Shown here: positions 46,505 to 57,511 of the stretch, piece by piece
Layout of the letters: each line of letters starts with the position of its first letter
Numbering within the stretch: position 1 is the first letter of the stretch
Assembly (NCBI RefSeq): GCF_002407205.1
Contig: NZ_CP023548.1
Coordinates: 2,690,501-2,754,500, forward strand
Origin: Rhodobacter sp. CZR27
GTDB taxonomy: Bacteria; Pseudomonadota; Alphaproteobacteria; Rhodobacterales; Rhodobacteraceae
Length of the DNA stretch: 64,000 nt
Direction of reading: 5' to 3'
Notes under the pieces: model-generated
What the model saw: the letters and a program-made list of their open reading frames with translations, nothing else
What the model was told of the DNA's origin: nothing
Databases searched by the model: none
Made by a program: the position numbers and the translations under genes

Positions 46505-48154
46505 ATGGGTTGGCTTGCCGACGAGCGCGGACTGGAAAAATGCGCGGCGAATTACGCGCCGCTCACGCCGCTGTCGCACCTGAAGCGCGCGGCGGATGTC
46601 CATGCCGACCGCACGGCGGTGGTCCAGGGTGCCACCCGTCGAAGCTATGCCGAGCTTCACGCACGGGTCAGCCGGCTTGCCTCGGCGCTGGCCGGACTTG
46701 GCATCCAGCCCGGCGACGTGGTGGCGACGATCCTTCCCAACATCGCCGCCCAGGTCGAGGCGCACTGGGGCGTGCCGGCCTCTGGCGCGATCCTGAACAC
46801 CATAAACACGCGCCTCGATGTCGATACGGTGGCCTATATCCTCGACCATGGCGGGGCCAAGCTCGTGCTGTGCGACACCGCCTTCCTGAAGCTGGCGACC
46901 GAGGCCTGCGCGAAGCTCGAGGGCCGCGCGCCGATGCTGGTCGAGGTCTGCGACCGCGAGGCGGGCTTTTCCCCCTCTGGCGAGTTTCCGGAATACGAGG
47001 ACCTGCTGGCCAAGGGCAGCCCCTGGGCCGACTGGGTGATGCCCGAGGACGAATGGGAGAGCCTCGCGCTCAATTACACCTCGGGGACGACGGGCCGCCC
47101 GAAGGGCGTGGTCTATCACCACCGCGGCGCCTATCTCGCGACCTACGGCAATGCCGTCGCCTGGCGGATGCAGCTTTTCCCGGTCTATCTGACCATCGTG
47201 CCGCTCTTCCACTGCAACGGCTGGTGCCACACCTGGATGGTGCCGATGCTGGGCGGCACCGTGGTCTGCTGCCGCGACATCACGGCAAAGGCGATCTATG
47301 CCGCCATCGCCGACGAGGGCGTCACCCATTTCGGCGGCGCGCCGATCGTGCTGAACGCGATCATCAACGCAGCCCCCGAGGAGCGCCGCCCCTTCGACCA
47401 CGTGGTCGAGGTCTTCACCGCCGGCGCCCCGCCCCCGGCCGCGACGCTGGCGGCGATCGAGCCGCTCGGCTTCAACGTCACGCAGGTCTATGGCCTGACC
47501 GAGGTCTACGGGCCCGCCACCGAATGCCTGTGGAAGCCCGACTGGAACGAGACGCAGGGCGAGGAGCGCGCCGCGCTGAAGGCCCGCACCGGCGTCGCCA
47601 TGGCCACCCTGGAGGGCGCCGAGGTCCACGACAGCCACGGCCAGCCGATCCCGCGCGACACCGTCCACCTGGGCGAGATCGCGATGCGCGGCAACATGGT
47701 GATGAAGGGCTACTACAAGAACCCCGAGGCCACTGCCGAGGCATTCAAGGGCGGCTGGTTCCGCTCGGGCGACATCGCCTTCCAGCACCCCGACGGCTAC
47801 ATCAAGATCACCGACCGCGCGAAGGACATCATCATCTCGGGCGGCGAGAACGTCTCGTCGGTCGAGGTCGAGGGGGCGATCGCGCATCACCCCGCGGTGA
47901 GCCTCGTCGCCGTGGTCGCCAAGCCCGACGAACGCTGGGGCGAGGTGCCCTGCGCCTTCGTCGAACTGAAGCGCGGCAAGCAGGCAACCGAGGAGGAGAT
48001 CATCGCCTTCGCGCGCGAACGCCTCGCGGGGTTCAAGACGCCGAAGCAGGTGATCTTCTGCGACCTGCCCAAGACCTCCACGGGCAAGATCCAGAAGTTC
48101 GAGCTGCGCGCCGTGGCGAAGCTGGCGGTCACCGAGACGGAAGAGGCCGAGTGA
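46505..48154 (+). CDS. AMP-forming acyl-CoA synthetase
   Basis: A 549-aa adenylate-forming ligase. The P-loop YTSGTTGRPKGV is at 191-202; further core motifs are VYGLTEVYGPATEC, GWFRSGDIAFQHPDGYIKITDRAKD and the C-terminal catalytic lysine in KTSTGKIQKFE. It activates a carboxylic acid as AMP ester and passes it to CoA. The N-terminal half resembles medium-chain and methylmercaptopropionate-CoA ligases (DmdB-like) found in marine Rhodobacterales, but chain-length specificity cannot be read from the sequence. GGGGAGG precedes the ATG. The downstream gene of unknown function is 67 bases away on the same strand. Confidence 0.93.
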   Translation: MGWLADERGLEKCAANYAPLTPLSHLKRAADVHADRTAVVQGATRRSYAELHARVSRLASALAGLGIQPGDVVATILPNIAAQVEAHWGVPASGAILNTINTRLDVDTVAYILDHGGAKLVLCDTAFLKLATEACAKLEGRAPMLVEVCDREAGFSPSGEFPEYEDLLAKGSPWADWVMPEDEWESLALNYTSGTTGRPKGVVYHHRGAYLATYGNAVAWRMQLFPVYLTIVPLFHCNGWCHTWMVPMLGGTVVCCRDITAKAIYAAIADEGVTHFGGAPIVLNAIINAAPEERRPFDHVVEVFTAGAPPPAATLAAIEPLGFNVTQVYGLTEVYGPATECLWKPDWNETQGEERAALKARTGVAMATLEGAEVHDSHGQPIPRDTVHLGEIAMRGNMVMKGYYKNPEATAEAFKGGWFRSGDIAFQHPDGYIKITDRAKDIIISGGENVSSVEVEGAIAHHPAVSLVAVVAKPDERWGEVPCAFVELKRGKQATEEEIIAFARERLAGFKTPKQVIFCDLPKTSTGKIQKFELRAVAKLAVTETEEAE

Positions 48155-48221
48155 TTGTGGGTGCCGGTGAGGCAGGCTATCGTCGCCGCGTAACGAGACA
48201 GGGCCGAGGCCGATCCCGCGC

Positions 48222-49241
48222 ATGACGGCGCTGAAGAAATACCAGAAACTCGAATGCACCGGCCTCTGGCGCTCCGCGCCCGGGGACCAGCGGCGCGAGG
48301 TCGTGGTAAACTTCGGCGAAGCCTCGCTGACCATGTCCGACCCGCGGACGGAGCTTGCGCTGTCGCATTGGTCGCTGCCCGCGGTGGAGCGGCTGAACCC
48401 CGGCGAGCGGCCCGCGCTCTATGCCCCCGGCGCGGATTCCGACGAGACGCTGGAACTTGACGACAGCGACATGATCGCGGCCCTCGACACGGTGCAGGCG
48501 GCGCTCGCCTCGGCGCTGCCGCATCCCGGGCGGCTGCGAAACTCGGTGCTGGGCGGGCTCAGCGCGGTCGTGCTGCTGCTGGGCGTGTTCTGGATGCCCG
48601 GCGCGCTGGTGAAGCATACCGCAGCGGTCGTGCCGCCGGCCACGCGGGCCGAGATCGGCGAGATGGCTCTGGCCGACATGGTCCGCCTGACCGGCAAGCC
48701 CTGCGGCGAGCCGCTGGGCCGGCGGGCGAGCGACCGGCTGTCGCGGCGGGTCTTCGGCACCAGGGAGGTGCAGCTCTTCGTGGTGCGCGATGGCGTGCGG
48801 CAGGCGATCCACCTGCCCGACGGGCAGATCGTGTTCAGCCGGACGACAGTGGAATCCGCCGATGGGCCGGAGGTGCTGGCGGGTTTCGCCCTGGCCGAGC
48901 AGATCCGGGCCGAGATCGAGGACCCGCTGATCCCGCTCCTGCGCCATGCCGGCATCGCGGCCACCTTCCGCCTGCTGACGACCGGAGAGCTTCCGGCCGA
49001 TGCGGTCGAGGGCTATGCGCAGAAGGTGCTTCTGGCCCCGCCCGCGCCGGTGCCCGAGGAGGCGCTGATCGGGCGCTTCGAGGCTGCGCGCATCGCGGCC
49101 AAGCCCTATGCCTTCGCGATCGATCCGACGGGCGAAAGCGTGCTGCCCCTCGTCGAGGCCGACGAACTGCGCCGGGAGAGGCCGAACCCGGTGCTGACCG
49201 ACGAGGACTGGGTCAGCCTGCAGGGCATCTGTTCCGACTGA
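48222..49241 (+). CDS. Membrane protein of unknown function
   Basis: A 339-aa protein I do not recognise. Residues 1-100 are soluble (MTALKKYQKLECTGLWR, then VVVNFGEASLTMSD). One hydrophobic helix at about 107-128 (SVLGGLSAVVLLLGVFWMPGAL) is followed by a C-terminal domain of about 200 residues that would be periplasmic. That domain holds a cysteine near LTGKPCGEPLG, LFVVRDGVRQAIHLPDG and AYAFAIDPTGESVL-like strands. The single-helix bitopic layout suggests an envelope regulator or assembly factor, but there is no motif to support a specific function. It is probably transcribed with the acyl-CoA ligase. Confidence 0.8.
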   Translation: MTALKKYQKLECTGLWRSAPGDQRREVVVNFGEASLTMSDPRTELALSHWSLPAVERLNPGERPALYAPGADSDETLELDDSDMIAALDTVQAALASALPHPGRLRNSVLGGLSAVVLLLGVFWMPGALVKHTAAVVPPATRAEIGEMALADMVRLTGKPCGEPLGRRASDRLSRRVFGTREVQLFVVRDGVRQAIHLPDGQIVFSRTTVESADGPEVLAGFALAEQIRAEIEDPLIPLLRHAGIAATFRLLTTGELPADAVEGYAQKVLLAPPAPVPEEALIGRFEAARIAAKPYAFAIDPTGESVLPLVEADELRRERPNPVLTDEDWVSLQGICSD

Positions 49242-49290
49242 AGGGGGCTGGACAGGTGCCACGCAGGCGCCCGTGGCGGACAAGGGAACG

Positions 49291-49312
49291 CCCCGCCGCC
49301 GGGCCGGCGGGG
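49291..49312. terminator. GC-rich hairpin between convergent genes
   Basis: Stem CCCCGCCG (49291-49298) with CGGCGGGG (49305-49312) and a 6-base loop, followed on the plus strand by GGCGCCAAGGTTTG. It may serve the unknown membrane gene and the SPOR gene. Confidence 0.45.
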
Positions 49313-49356
49313 GGCGCCAAGGTTTGTTGCTGCCCGGGTCTCGATCGCCTCTTGAA

Positions 49357-50352
49357 TTACCGGATGAACGCGTCGCGGAAGCCGGCCTGCCGCGACGCGC
49401 GAAGTGCGGCGCGCGTCGCGGCGGGATCGCCGAACGGGCCTGCCAGCACGATCTCCAGCGCGCCGCCCTCGGCCACCGAAACCGGCAGCCCCAGCGCCGC
49501 CAGACGGCTGCGGGCGCCGGCTGCATTGCTGGCCCGCAGGAAGGCCCCGACCTGAACGTAGCGCCGCCCCGTAGCGCCTGTTTCCGGCGCCGCCTGCGGC
49601 CCGCGCTCCAGCAACGCAAGGTCGCCCGGCGACAGCCCCGGCACACGGACGCCGACAAGACCCTGGCCCGGCCGGGTGCAGAGCAGGGTGGAGCCGCCGT
49701 CCGCCGTGGCGAAGCGGCGCGGCGCGGGGGCCGCGGCGGGGCAACTGACGGTGCCGGGCAGATCCCCGGCGGCACGAACCTCGTCGCGCCGCAGCGTCAG
49801 ATGCTGCAGGACGCGGGCCTCTGTGGCATCCGCGGGTTGCACGACCACCGGCGCCCGGCGCTGGGGGCTGCCCTTGCCGCGCGCCGGGGCGGCTTCTCGG
49901 GCGGGCCGGACCTTGGCGATGGCCGAAGCGGCCACCTCGGCCACGGCCGATGGTCCTGCCGGGACAGCCGTGGCGGTTCCGGCAGGGCCAGCGTCCGTTG
50001 CTCCCGGCCCGGTCGGGATCACGACGGCTGCCGGTGGGGAGGATGCGGCAGCGGCCACGTTGGGCGCAGGTACGGCGGGCGGCACCTCCGCCGGCCCGGG
50101 CGCCGCTTCGACCGGAACGGACGGAGGATAGCCGCAGAGCGGCTTGCGGTCGCGGGTGACCCGCGGGACCCAGTTGACCTTTCCGCCGTAGCCCGCGCGC
50201 AGGAAGACGCAGCCCCGGCTGTCGACGTATTGCGGCCCGGCGAAGCCCGACGGCGGCGGTTCCGCCGGCCCTGCCGCACTGTCCTGCGCCGCCGCCATCC
50301 CGGCGCCGGCGACAGAGATCCACATTGCGGCGGAGACGGCCCTGAACAGCAT
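49357..50352 (-). CDS. Exported SPOR-domain protein
   Basis: A 331-aa exported protein. A signal peptide (SAAMWISVAGAGMAAA) precedes a short conserved-looking segment with two cysteines (SRGCVFLRAGYGGKVNWVPR, RKPLCGYP). Residues about 75-175 are a low-complexity Pro/Ala-rich linker. A central domain (about 177-250) has two further cysteines, and the C-terminus (258-331) is a SPOR peptidoglycan-binding domain: RRYVQVGAFLRASNAAGARSRL and the terminal LAGPFGDPAATRAALRASRQAGF. SPOR domains bind denuded septal glycan, so a role in cell-wall or division processes is likely. It lies 65 bases downstream of upp on the same strand. Confidence 0.9.
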   Translation of the reverse strand: MLFRAVSAAMWISVAGAGMAAAQDSAAGPAEPPPSGFAGPQYVDSRGCVFLRAGYGGKVNWVPRVTRDRKPLCGYPPSVPVEAAPGPAEVPPAVPAPNVAAAASSPPAAVVIPTGPGATDAGPAGTATAVPAGPSAVAEVAASAIAKVRPAREAAPARGKGSPQRRAPVVVQPADATEARVLQHLTLRRDEVRAAGDLPGTVSCPAAAPAPRRFATADGGSTLLCTRPGQGLVGVRVPGLSPGDLALLERGPQAAPETGATGRRYVQVGAFLRASNAAGARSRLAALGLPVSVAEGGALEIVLAGPFGDPAATRAALRASRQAGFRDAFIR

Positions 50353-50417
50353 GAAGACTCCCGTGAAGCCCTGCGATCTTGCCCTGCGTCGCGCCGCCTG
50401 TAAAGGTGCAGGCCCCT

Positions 50418-51050
50418 TTATTTGGTGCCGAACATCCTGTCGCCCGCATCACCTAGGCCGGGGACAATATATCCATGGTCGTTAAGGTGATCATCCACTG
50501 CCGCTGTGACGATCGGCACGTCGGGATGGGCTTCCTTCATGCGCGCAATGCCTTCGGGTGCGGCGAGCAGGCAGAGGAAGCGGATGTTCTTCGCCCCCTT
50601 CTCCTTCAGCAGGTCGATGGCCGCGACCGAGGAGTTGCCGGTGGCCAGCATGGGATCGACCGCGATCACCAGCCGGTCCTCGAGCATGTCGGGAACCTTG
50701 GCGTAATATTGCACGGGCTTCAGCGTCTCGGGGTCGCGATAGAGGCCGATGAAGCCGACGCGCGCCGCCGGGATCAGCTCAAGGATGCCGTCGAGCAGCC
50801 CGTTGCCCGCCCGCAGGATCGAGATCAGCGCAAGCTTCTTGCCGTCGAGGATAGGGGCCTCCATCTCGCACAGCGGCGTCTCGATGGTCGTCGTCGTCAT
50901 GTCCAGCTCGCGCGTGACCTCGTAGGCCAGAAGCAGGCTGATCTCGCGCAGGAGGCGCCGGAAGCCGGCCGTCGAGGTCTCCTTCTTGCGCATGATGGTC
51001 AGCTTGTGCTGCACGAGCGGGTGGCTGACGACGGTCAGATGGTCAAGCAT
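50418..51050 (-). CDS. upp: Uracil phosphoribosyltransferase
   Basis: A 210-aa salvage enzyme forming UMP from uracil and PRPP. The PRPP-binding loop is [38 protein letters not shown] and the uracil-contacting C-terminal [18 protein letters not shown] are diagnostic. The length is that of bacterial Upp. The ATG at 51050 overlaps the adenosine deaminase stop by 8 bases. It is the last gene of the nucleoside-salvage operon and would use the uracil released from uridine or deoxyuridine upstream in the pathway. Confidence 0.97.
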   Translation of the reverse strand: MLDHLTVVSHPLVQHKLTIMRKKETSTAGFRRLLREISLLLAYEVTRELDMTTTTIETPLCEMEAPILDGKKLALISILRAGNGLLDGILELIPAARVGFIGLYRDPETLKPVQYYAKVPDMLEDRLVIAVDPMLATGNSSVAAIDLLKEKGAKNIRFLCLLAAPEGIARMKEAHPDVPIVTAAVDDHLNDHGYIVPGLGDAGDRMFGTK

Positions 51051-52026
51051 GGTCGGGCTCCAGAAGCGGGGCGATGCGGGCGCGGGTATCGGGGTCGCAG
51101 AAGGCGGCGTCAAGGCTGGTGCGGGCGATCTCGCGGAACACGCCCTCGTCCCAGTCGAAGGCCTCGGCGAGGCGGTCGTATTCGCGCGCCATCGTGGTGT
51201 GGAAGAAGGGCGGATCGTCGGTCGAGACCGTGACCTTCACGCCGCGGCGATGCAGTTCCCCGATCGGGTGCTTGCGCCAGCCCGGGTAGATCCCCAGCGC
51301 GATGTTCGATCCGGGGCAGACCTCGAGCACCACCCCGTTCTCGGCCAGTTCGTCCACCAGCGCCAGATCCTCGATGGCGCGGACGCCGTGACCGATGCGC
51401 TCCACCCGCAGGTCACGCAGCGCGTCGCGGATGCTGTCCGGGCCGAGCCATTCGCCGGCGTGGCAGGTTAGCCGCAGCCCCGCCTCGCGCGCCATGTCGA
51501 AGGACCAGGCAAAGTCGCCCGGCTTGCCCACCTTCTCGTCGCCGGCAAGGCCGAAACCCACGACGAAGCGCCCAGCCGTCTCGGCAGCGCAGAGCGCGAC
51601 CTGCTTCGCCTTCTCGGGGCCGAAGTGGCGGATCGGCGTGACGATGCCGCGCAGCGTGACGCCCATGGTCCGCTCGGCCTGCGTCCCGGCCTCCTCGATG
51701 GCGTGAAGATACTCGCGCCATGCCGACAGGTCGCGCCCGCCGCAGAAGTCGGGCGACAGGAATGTCTCGCAATAGACCACGCCACTTTTCGCGCTTTCCT
51801 CCAGCACGGCGAGGGTCAGCCGGTGGTAATCCTCGGGCGAGGTCAGCACGGAGGTTGCCGCCTCGTAGACCTTCAGGAAGTGCCAGAAGTCGGTGTAGGC
51901 ATAGCTTCCATCGGCCGCGAAGATGCCCGAGATGTCGATGCGCTTTTCCTGCGCAAGGCCGCGGATGAAGGCGGGGGGCGCGGCGCCTTCCAGATGCAGG
52001 TGAAGCTCGACCTTCGGCAGCGTCAC
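51043..52026 (-). CDS. add: Adenosine deaminase
   Basis: A 327-aa zinc hydrolase converting adenosine (and deoxyadenosine) to inosine. The metal motif HxH is in [14 protein letters not shown] at the N-terminus, further ligands and catalytic residues are in [19 protein letters not shown] and VSTDDPPFF. Length fits. The start is a GTG overlapping the deoB stop (GTGA) with GGAG six bases upstream; there is no suitable ATG. Fourth gene of the operon, coupled at both ends. A homologous adenine deaminase is the main alternative, but the position supports nucleoside salvage. Confidence 0.95.
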   Translation of the reverse strand: MTLPKVELHLHLEGAAPPAFIRGLAQEKRIDISGIFAADGSYAYTDFWHFLKVYEAATSVLTSPEDYHRLTLAVLEESAKSGVVYCETFLSPDFCGGRDLSAWREYLHAIEEAGTQAERTMGVTLRGIVTPIRHFGPEKAKQVALCAAETAGRFVVGFGLAGDEKVGKPGDFAWSFDMAREAGLRLTCHAGEWLGPDSIRDALRDLRVERIGHGVRAIEDLALVDELAENGVVLEVCPGSNIALGIYPGWRKHPIGELHRRGVKVTVSTDDPPFFHTTMAREYDRLAEAFDWDEGVFREIARTSLDAAFCDPDTRARIAPLLEPDHA

Positions 52027-53219
52027 AGGAAGCTCCGTCCCGGTCCGGGCACCGGCAGCCCGAGATGCAGGGCGACCGAGGCCGCCACATCGGCATAGGC
52101 GCGAAGGCCGAGTTCGCCCGCCCCCGCCCCTGCGACCAGCACCGGCACCCGCTCGCGCGTGTGTTCGGTGCCGCGGAAGGTGGGGTCGTTGCCATGATCG
52201 GCGGTGAAGATCGCGATGTCGCCCGGACGCAGCCGGCCGAGGAAGGCCCCTGCCCGGCGGTCGAACCACTCCAGCTGCCGCGCATAGCCCGCCACGTCGC
52301 GGCGATGGCCATAGAGCGTGTCGAATTCCACGAAGTTCGCGAAGGTCAGCGAGCCGTCCTCGGCCCCCGCGGCCAGCGCGTCGAGCCGGTCGAACAGCGC
52401 CGCGTCGTCAGGGCCCTTGTGCAGCTTGCCGATGCCGCGGCGCGAGAAGATGTCGCCGATCTTGCCGATGGCATGGGTGGCGCGGCCCGCGGCGGAGGCC
52501 ACGTCCAGGATCGTCGGCGCGGGCGGGGCGATGGCATAGTCGCGCCGGTTCGGCGTGCGGGTGAAGTGACCCTCGGTTCCGACGAAGGGCCGCGCGATCA
52601 CCCGGCCCACGCGCATCGCGTGGACGGTCGGCGCCAGCGCCTCGCACAGGGACAGCAGCCGGTCGAGGCCGAAGGCGTCCTCGTGCGCGGCGATCTGCAG
52701 CACGCTGTCGGCCGATGTGTAGCAGATCGGCCAGCCGGTCCGCAGATGCTCGGCCCCCAGATCCTCGATGATCGCCGTCCCCGAGGCATGACGGTCGCCG
52801 AGGATACCCTCGGTTCCGGCCAGCCGGCAGATCTCGACGGTCAGGCTTGCGGGGAAGGCCGGGCATGTGTTGGGGATATAGTGCCAGTCCCACGGCACCG
52901 GGACACCGGCCAGTTCCCAGTGGCCCGAGGGCGTGTCCTTTCCGCGCGACACCTCGGTCGCCGCACCCCAGCGGCCCCGGGGCTCGGCGCCAAGGCCCGG
53001 CGGCGCCAGCCCCGACGCAAGCGCCACGGCGCGGCCCAGCCCCAGCCCGTCCAGCACCGGCAGCGCGAGCGGGCCGCTCCGCCCCTCGTCGGCGCGACCT
53101 TCGGCGCAGGCGCACGCGATGTGGCCCAGCGTGTTCGACCCCTCGTCGCCGAAGTCGGCCGCATCCGGCGCGCCGCCGCAGCCGACCGAGTCCATCACGA
53201 TCAGGAAGGCGCGCGGCAT
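52023..53219 (-). CDS. deoB: Phosphopentomutase
   Basis: A 398-aa alkaline-phosphatase-superfamily enzyme interconverting (deoxy)ribose 1- and 5-phosphate. N-terminal [17 protein letters not shown] holds the first metal aspartate, the phospho-acceptor threonine region is in [12 protein letters not shown], and later metal ligands are in [13 protein letters not shown] and [19 protein letters not shown]. Length is normal. The ATG overlaps the deoA stop (TGATG). In the operon it takes the deoxyribose 1-phosphate made by DeoA toward central metabolism. Confidence 0.97.
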   Translation of the reverse strand: MPRAFLIVMDSVGCGGAPDAADFGDEGSNTLGHIACACAEGRADEGRSGPLALPVLDGLGLGRAVALASGLAPPGLGAEPRGRWGAATEVSRGKDTPSGHWELAGVPVPWDWHYIPNTCPAFPASLTVEICRLAGTEGILGDRHASGTAIIEDLGAEHLRTGWPICYTSADSVLQIAAHEDAFGLDRLLSLCEALAPTVHAMRVGRVIARPFVGTEGHFTRTPNRRDYAIAPPAPTILDVASAAGRATHAIGKIGDIFSRRGIGKLHKGPDDAALFDRLDALAAGAEDGSLTFANFVEFDTLYGHRRDVAGYARQLEWFDRRAGAFLGRLRPGDIAIFTADHGNDPTFRGTEHTRERVPVLVAGAGAGELGLRAYADVAASVALHLGLPVPGPGRSFL

Positions 53220-54526
53220 CAGGCGATCCTCGCATGGATCAGCGGCGGCTCCTCGGGTTCCTGATCGGCGATGACATAGGCCGCCTGCAGCGCGGCCACC
53301 GCGGCATCGGCCTCGGCCTCGGTCGCGGCATGGATCATGGCGAGCGGCAGGTCCTCGCTCACCTCCTCGCCGATACCGGCGATGTCGGCGAGGCCGACCG
53401 AGGGGTTCACCCGGTCCGTCTCGCGCAGGCGCCCCCCGCCGAGGCGCACCACCACCTGACCAAGCGCCGCCGTGTCGATCCGCAGCACGAAGCCGGCGCG
53501 TGGGCTCGGTACCTCGCGCATCACCGGAGCCGAAGGCAGCCGGTCGGGCCAGCGCTCGACGAAGTCGGCAGGCCCGCCCTGCGCGGCGACCATGCGGGCG
53601 AAGAACTCGGCCGCGTGTCCACTTTCCAGCGCCTGCTCGATGCGGTTCGCCCCGTCCTCGGCATCGGCGGCGATGCCGCCGAGCGCCAGCGCCTCGCCGC
53701 CCAGCGCCACCGTCACGTCCCATAGCGCGGCATTGATCGAGGTCCCGGTGAGGGTCTCCATCACCTCGATCACCTCGAGCGCGTTGCCCGCGGCGGTGGC
53801 GAGCGGCTGGCTCATGTCGGTGATCAGCGCCGCCGTCATGCAGCCCGCCCCCTGCGCGGTCGAGACCAGCGCGCGGGCAAGCGCCTCGGCCTCGTCCATC
53901 GTCGTCATGAAGGCACCCGACCCAACCTTCACGTCCAGAACCAGACCCTCGAGCCCCGCCGCGAGCTTCTTCGACAGGATCGAGGCGGTGATCAGGTCGA
54001 TCGATTCCACGGTGCCGGTCACGTCGCGGATCAGGTAGAGCCGCCGGTCGGCCGGGGCCATGCTGTCGTCGGCGGCGACGATTGCGCAGCGGACATCCTC
54101 GATCTGCGACCGCAGGCGATCCTCGCCGAGGTTGACCCTGAAGCCGGGGATGGCCTCCAGCTTGTCGAGCGTGCCGCCGGTATGGCCAAGGCCGCGGCCC
54201 GAGATCATCGGGACATAGGCCCCGCAGGCGGCCAATGCAGGCGCCAGCAGCAGCGAGGTGCAGTCGCCGATCCCGCCTGTCGAATGCTTGTCAAGGACGG
54301 GTCCGGGCAGGTCCCACGCCAGCACCTTGCCGGAATCGCGCATGGCGCGGGTCAGCGCGACGCGGCCCTCCTCGCCCAGACCGCGCAGGCAGACGGCCAT
54401 GGCGAAGGCACCGGCCTGCGCATCGGTAACATGGCCGCTGGCGAGTCCTTCGGCGAACCACTGCAAGTCCGTCGCGGTCGGGGCCTCGCCGCGGCGGAGC
54501 TTCGAATTGATCGAACGGGCGTCCAC
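53219..54526 (-). CDS. deoA: Thymidine phosphorylase
   Basis: A 435-aa enzyme phosphorolysing thymidine or deoxyuridine to base and deoxyribose 1-phosphate. The phosphate-binding loop is [11 protein letters not shown], followed by [23 protein letters not shown], the base-site stretch [16 protein letters not shown] and [11 protein letters not shown]. The start is taken as a GTG at 54526, one base after the cdd stop, giving the usual N-terminus ([13 protein letters not shown]); an ATG at 54562 inside cdd is in frame but longer than the family norm. Second gene of the salvage operon. Confidence 0.96.
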   Translation of the reverse strand: MDARSINSKLRRGEAPTATDLQWFAEGLASGHVTDAQAGAFAMAVCLRGLGEEGRVALTRAMRDSGKVLAWDLPGPVLDKHSTGGIGDCTSLLLAPALAACGAYVPMISGRGLGHTGGTLDKLEAIPGFRVNLGEDRLRSQIEDVRCAIVAADDSMAPADRRLYLIRDVTGTVESIDLITASILSKKLAAGLEGLVLDVKVGSGAFMTTMDEAEALARALVSTAQGAGCMTAALITDMSQPLATAAGNALEVIEVMETLTGTSINAALWDVTVALGGEALALGGIAADAEDGANRIEQALESGHAAEFFARMVAAQGGPADFVERWPDRLPSAPVMREVPSPRAGFVLRIDTAALGQVVVRLGGGRLRETDRVNPSVGLADIAGIGEEVSEDLPLAMIHAATEAEADAAVAALQAAYVIADQEPEEPPLIHARIA

Positions 54527-54527
54527 G

Positions 54528-54920
54528 TCAGGCCCTGTCCATGTGGGCGGCGGTGAAGACACCCGGCAGAAGTGCCGCGACCGTCGTGCGGACCTCCTGC
54601 CCGGCCGTGGTGCAGAGCGTGACGGCCGCCTCGGGCGGCGCGAATTCGGCGATCTTCTGGCGGCAGCCGCCGCAGGGGGGCACCGGCTCGGCGCTGTCGG
54701 CGATCACGAGAATCTCGGCGATGCGCGTCCCGCCGGCGGCCACCATCGCGGCGATGGCGCCGGCCTCGGCGCAGGTGCCCTCGGGGTAGGCGGCATTCTC
54801 GACATTGCAGCCGACATGGACGGCCCCCGTCACGGTTCGAACCGCCGCGCCCACCTTGAAGCGGGAATAGGGTGCATAGGCATTCTCGCGCACCGCCGTG
54901 GCGGCTTCGAGCAGGGACAT
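54528..54920 (-). CDS. cdd: Cytidine deaminase
   Basis: A 130-aa zinc enzyme converting cytidine and deoxycytidine to uridine and deoxyuridine. Active-site signatures are complete: GCNVENAAYPEGTCAEAGAI with the zinc cysteine and catalytic glutamate, and PVPPCGGCRQKIAEF with the remaining zinc cysteines. This is the short homotetrameric class. AAGGAGG is well placed before the ATG at 54920. First gene of the cdd-deoA-deoB-add-upp operon, so the order follows the pathway from cytidine to uracil and sugar phosphate. Confidence 0.97.
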   Translation of the reverse strand: MSLLEAATAVRENAYAPYSRFKVGAAVRTVTGAVHVGCNVENAAYPEGTCAEAGAIAAMVAAGGTRIAEILVIADSAEPVPPCGGCRQKIAEFAPPEAAVTLCTTAGQEVRTTVAALLPGVFTAAHMDRA

Positions 54921-55069
54921 GGCGTCCTCCTTCTTGTCGCGCCGACTTTGGGACGGAGGCGTGCCGGATGCAAGCGGCCGCTCGGTGACGGCTTCGGCGC
55001 GGGCGGGCACCTTCTAGGTTGCGCAGCCGTTCAGATGAATTAGTGCTGGACCATCTGCGGGAGGACAGA

Positions 55070-57349
<2,280 letters not shown>

Positions 57350-57377
57350 CGATCTTCTCGGATGAAGAAGTCCGGAA

Positions 57378-57396
57378 CAGCCCCGCATCCGGGCTG
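57378..57396 (+). terminator. Small hairpin after maeB
   Basis: Stem CAGCCC/GGGCTG with a 7-base loop, 29 bases after the maeB stop. There is no T-run and the stem is short, so this is a weak candidate. Confidence 0.3.
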
Positions 57397-57511
57397 ATAG
57401 CGCAAAACGTGACCAAGGGCCGCATCGCATCGGATGCCGCCCTGTTGAAACAATCTTGCGTCTGCCCGCACTCCGTCTTAACAGAACATGCGCACCGAGG
57501 GAGGGTATACG

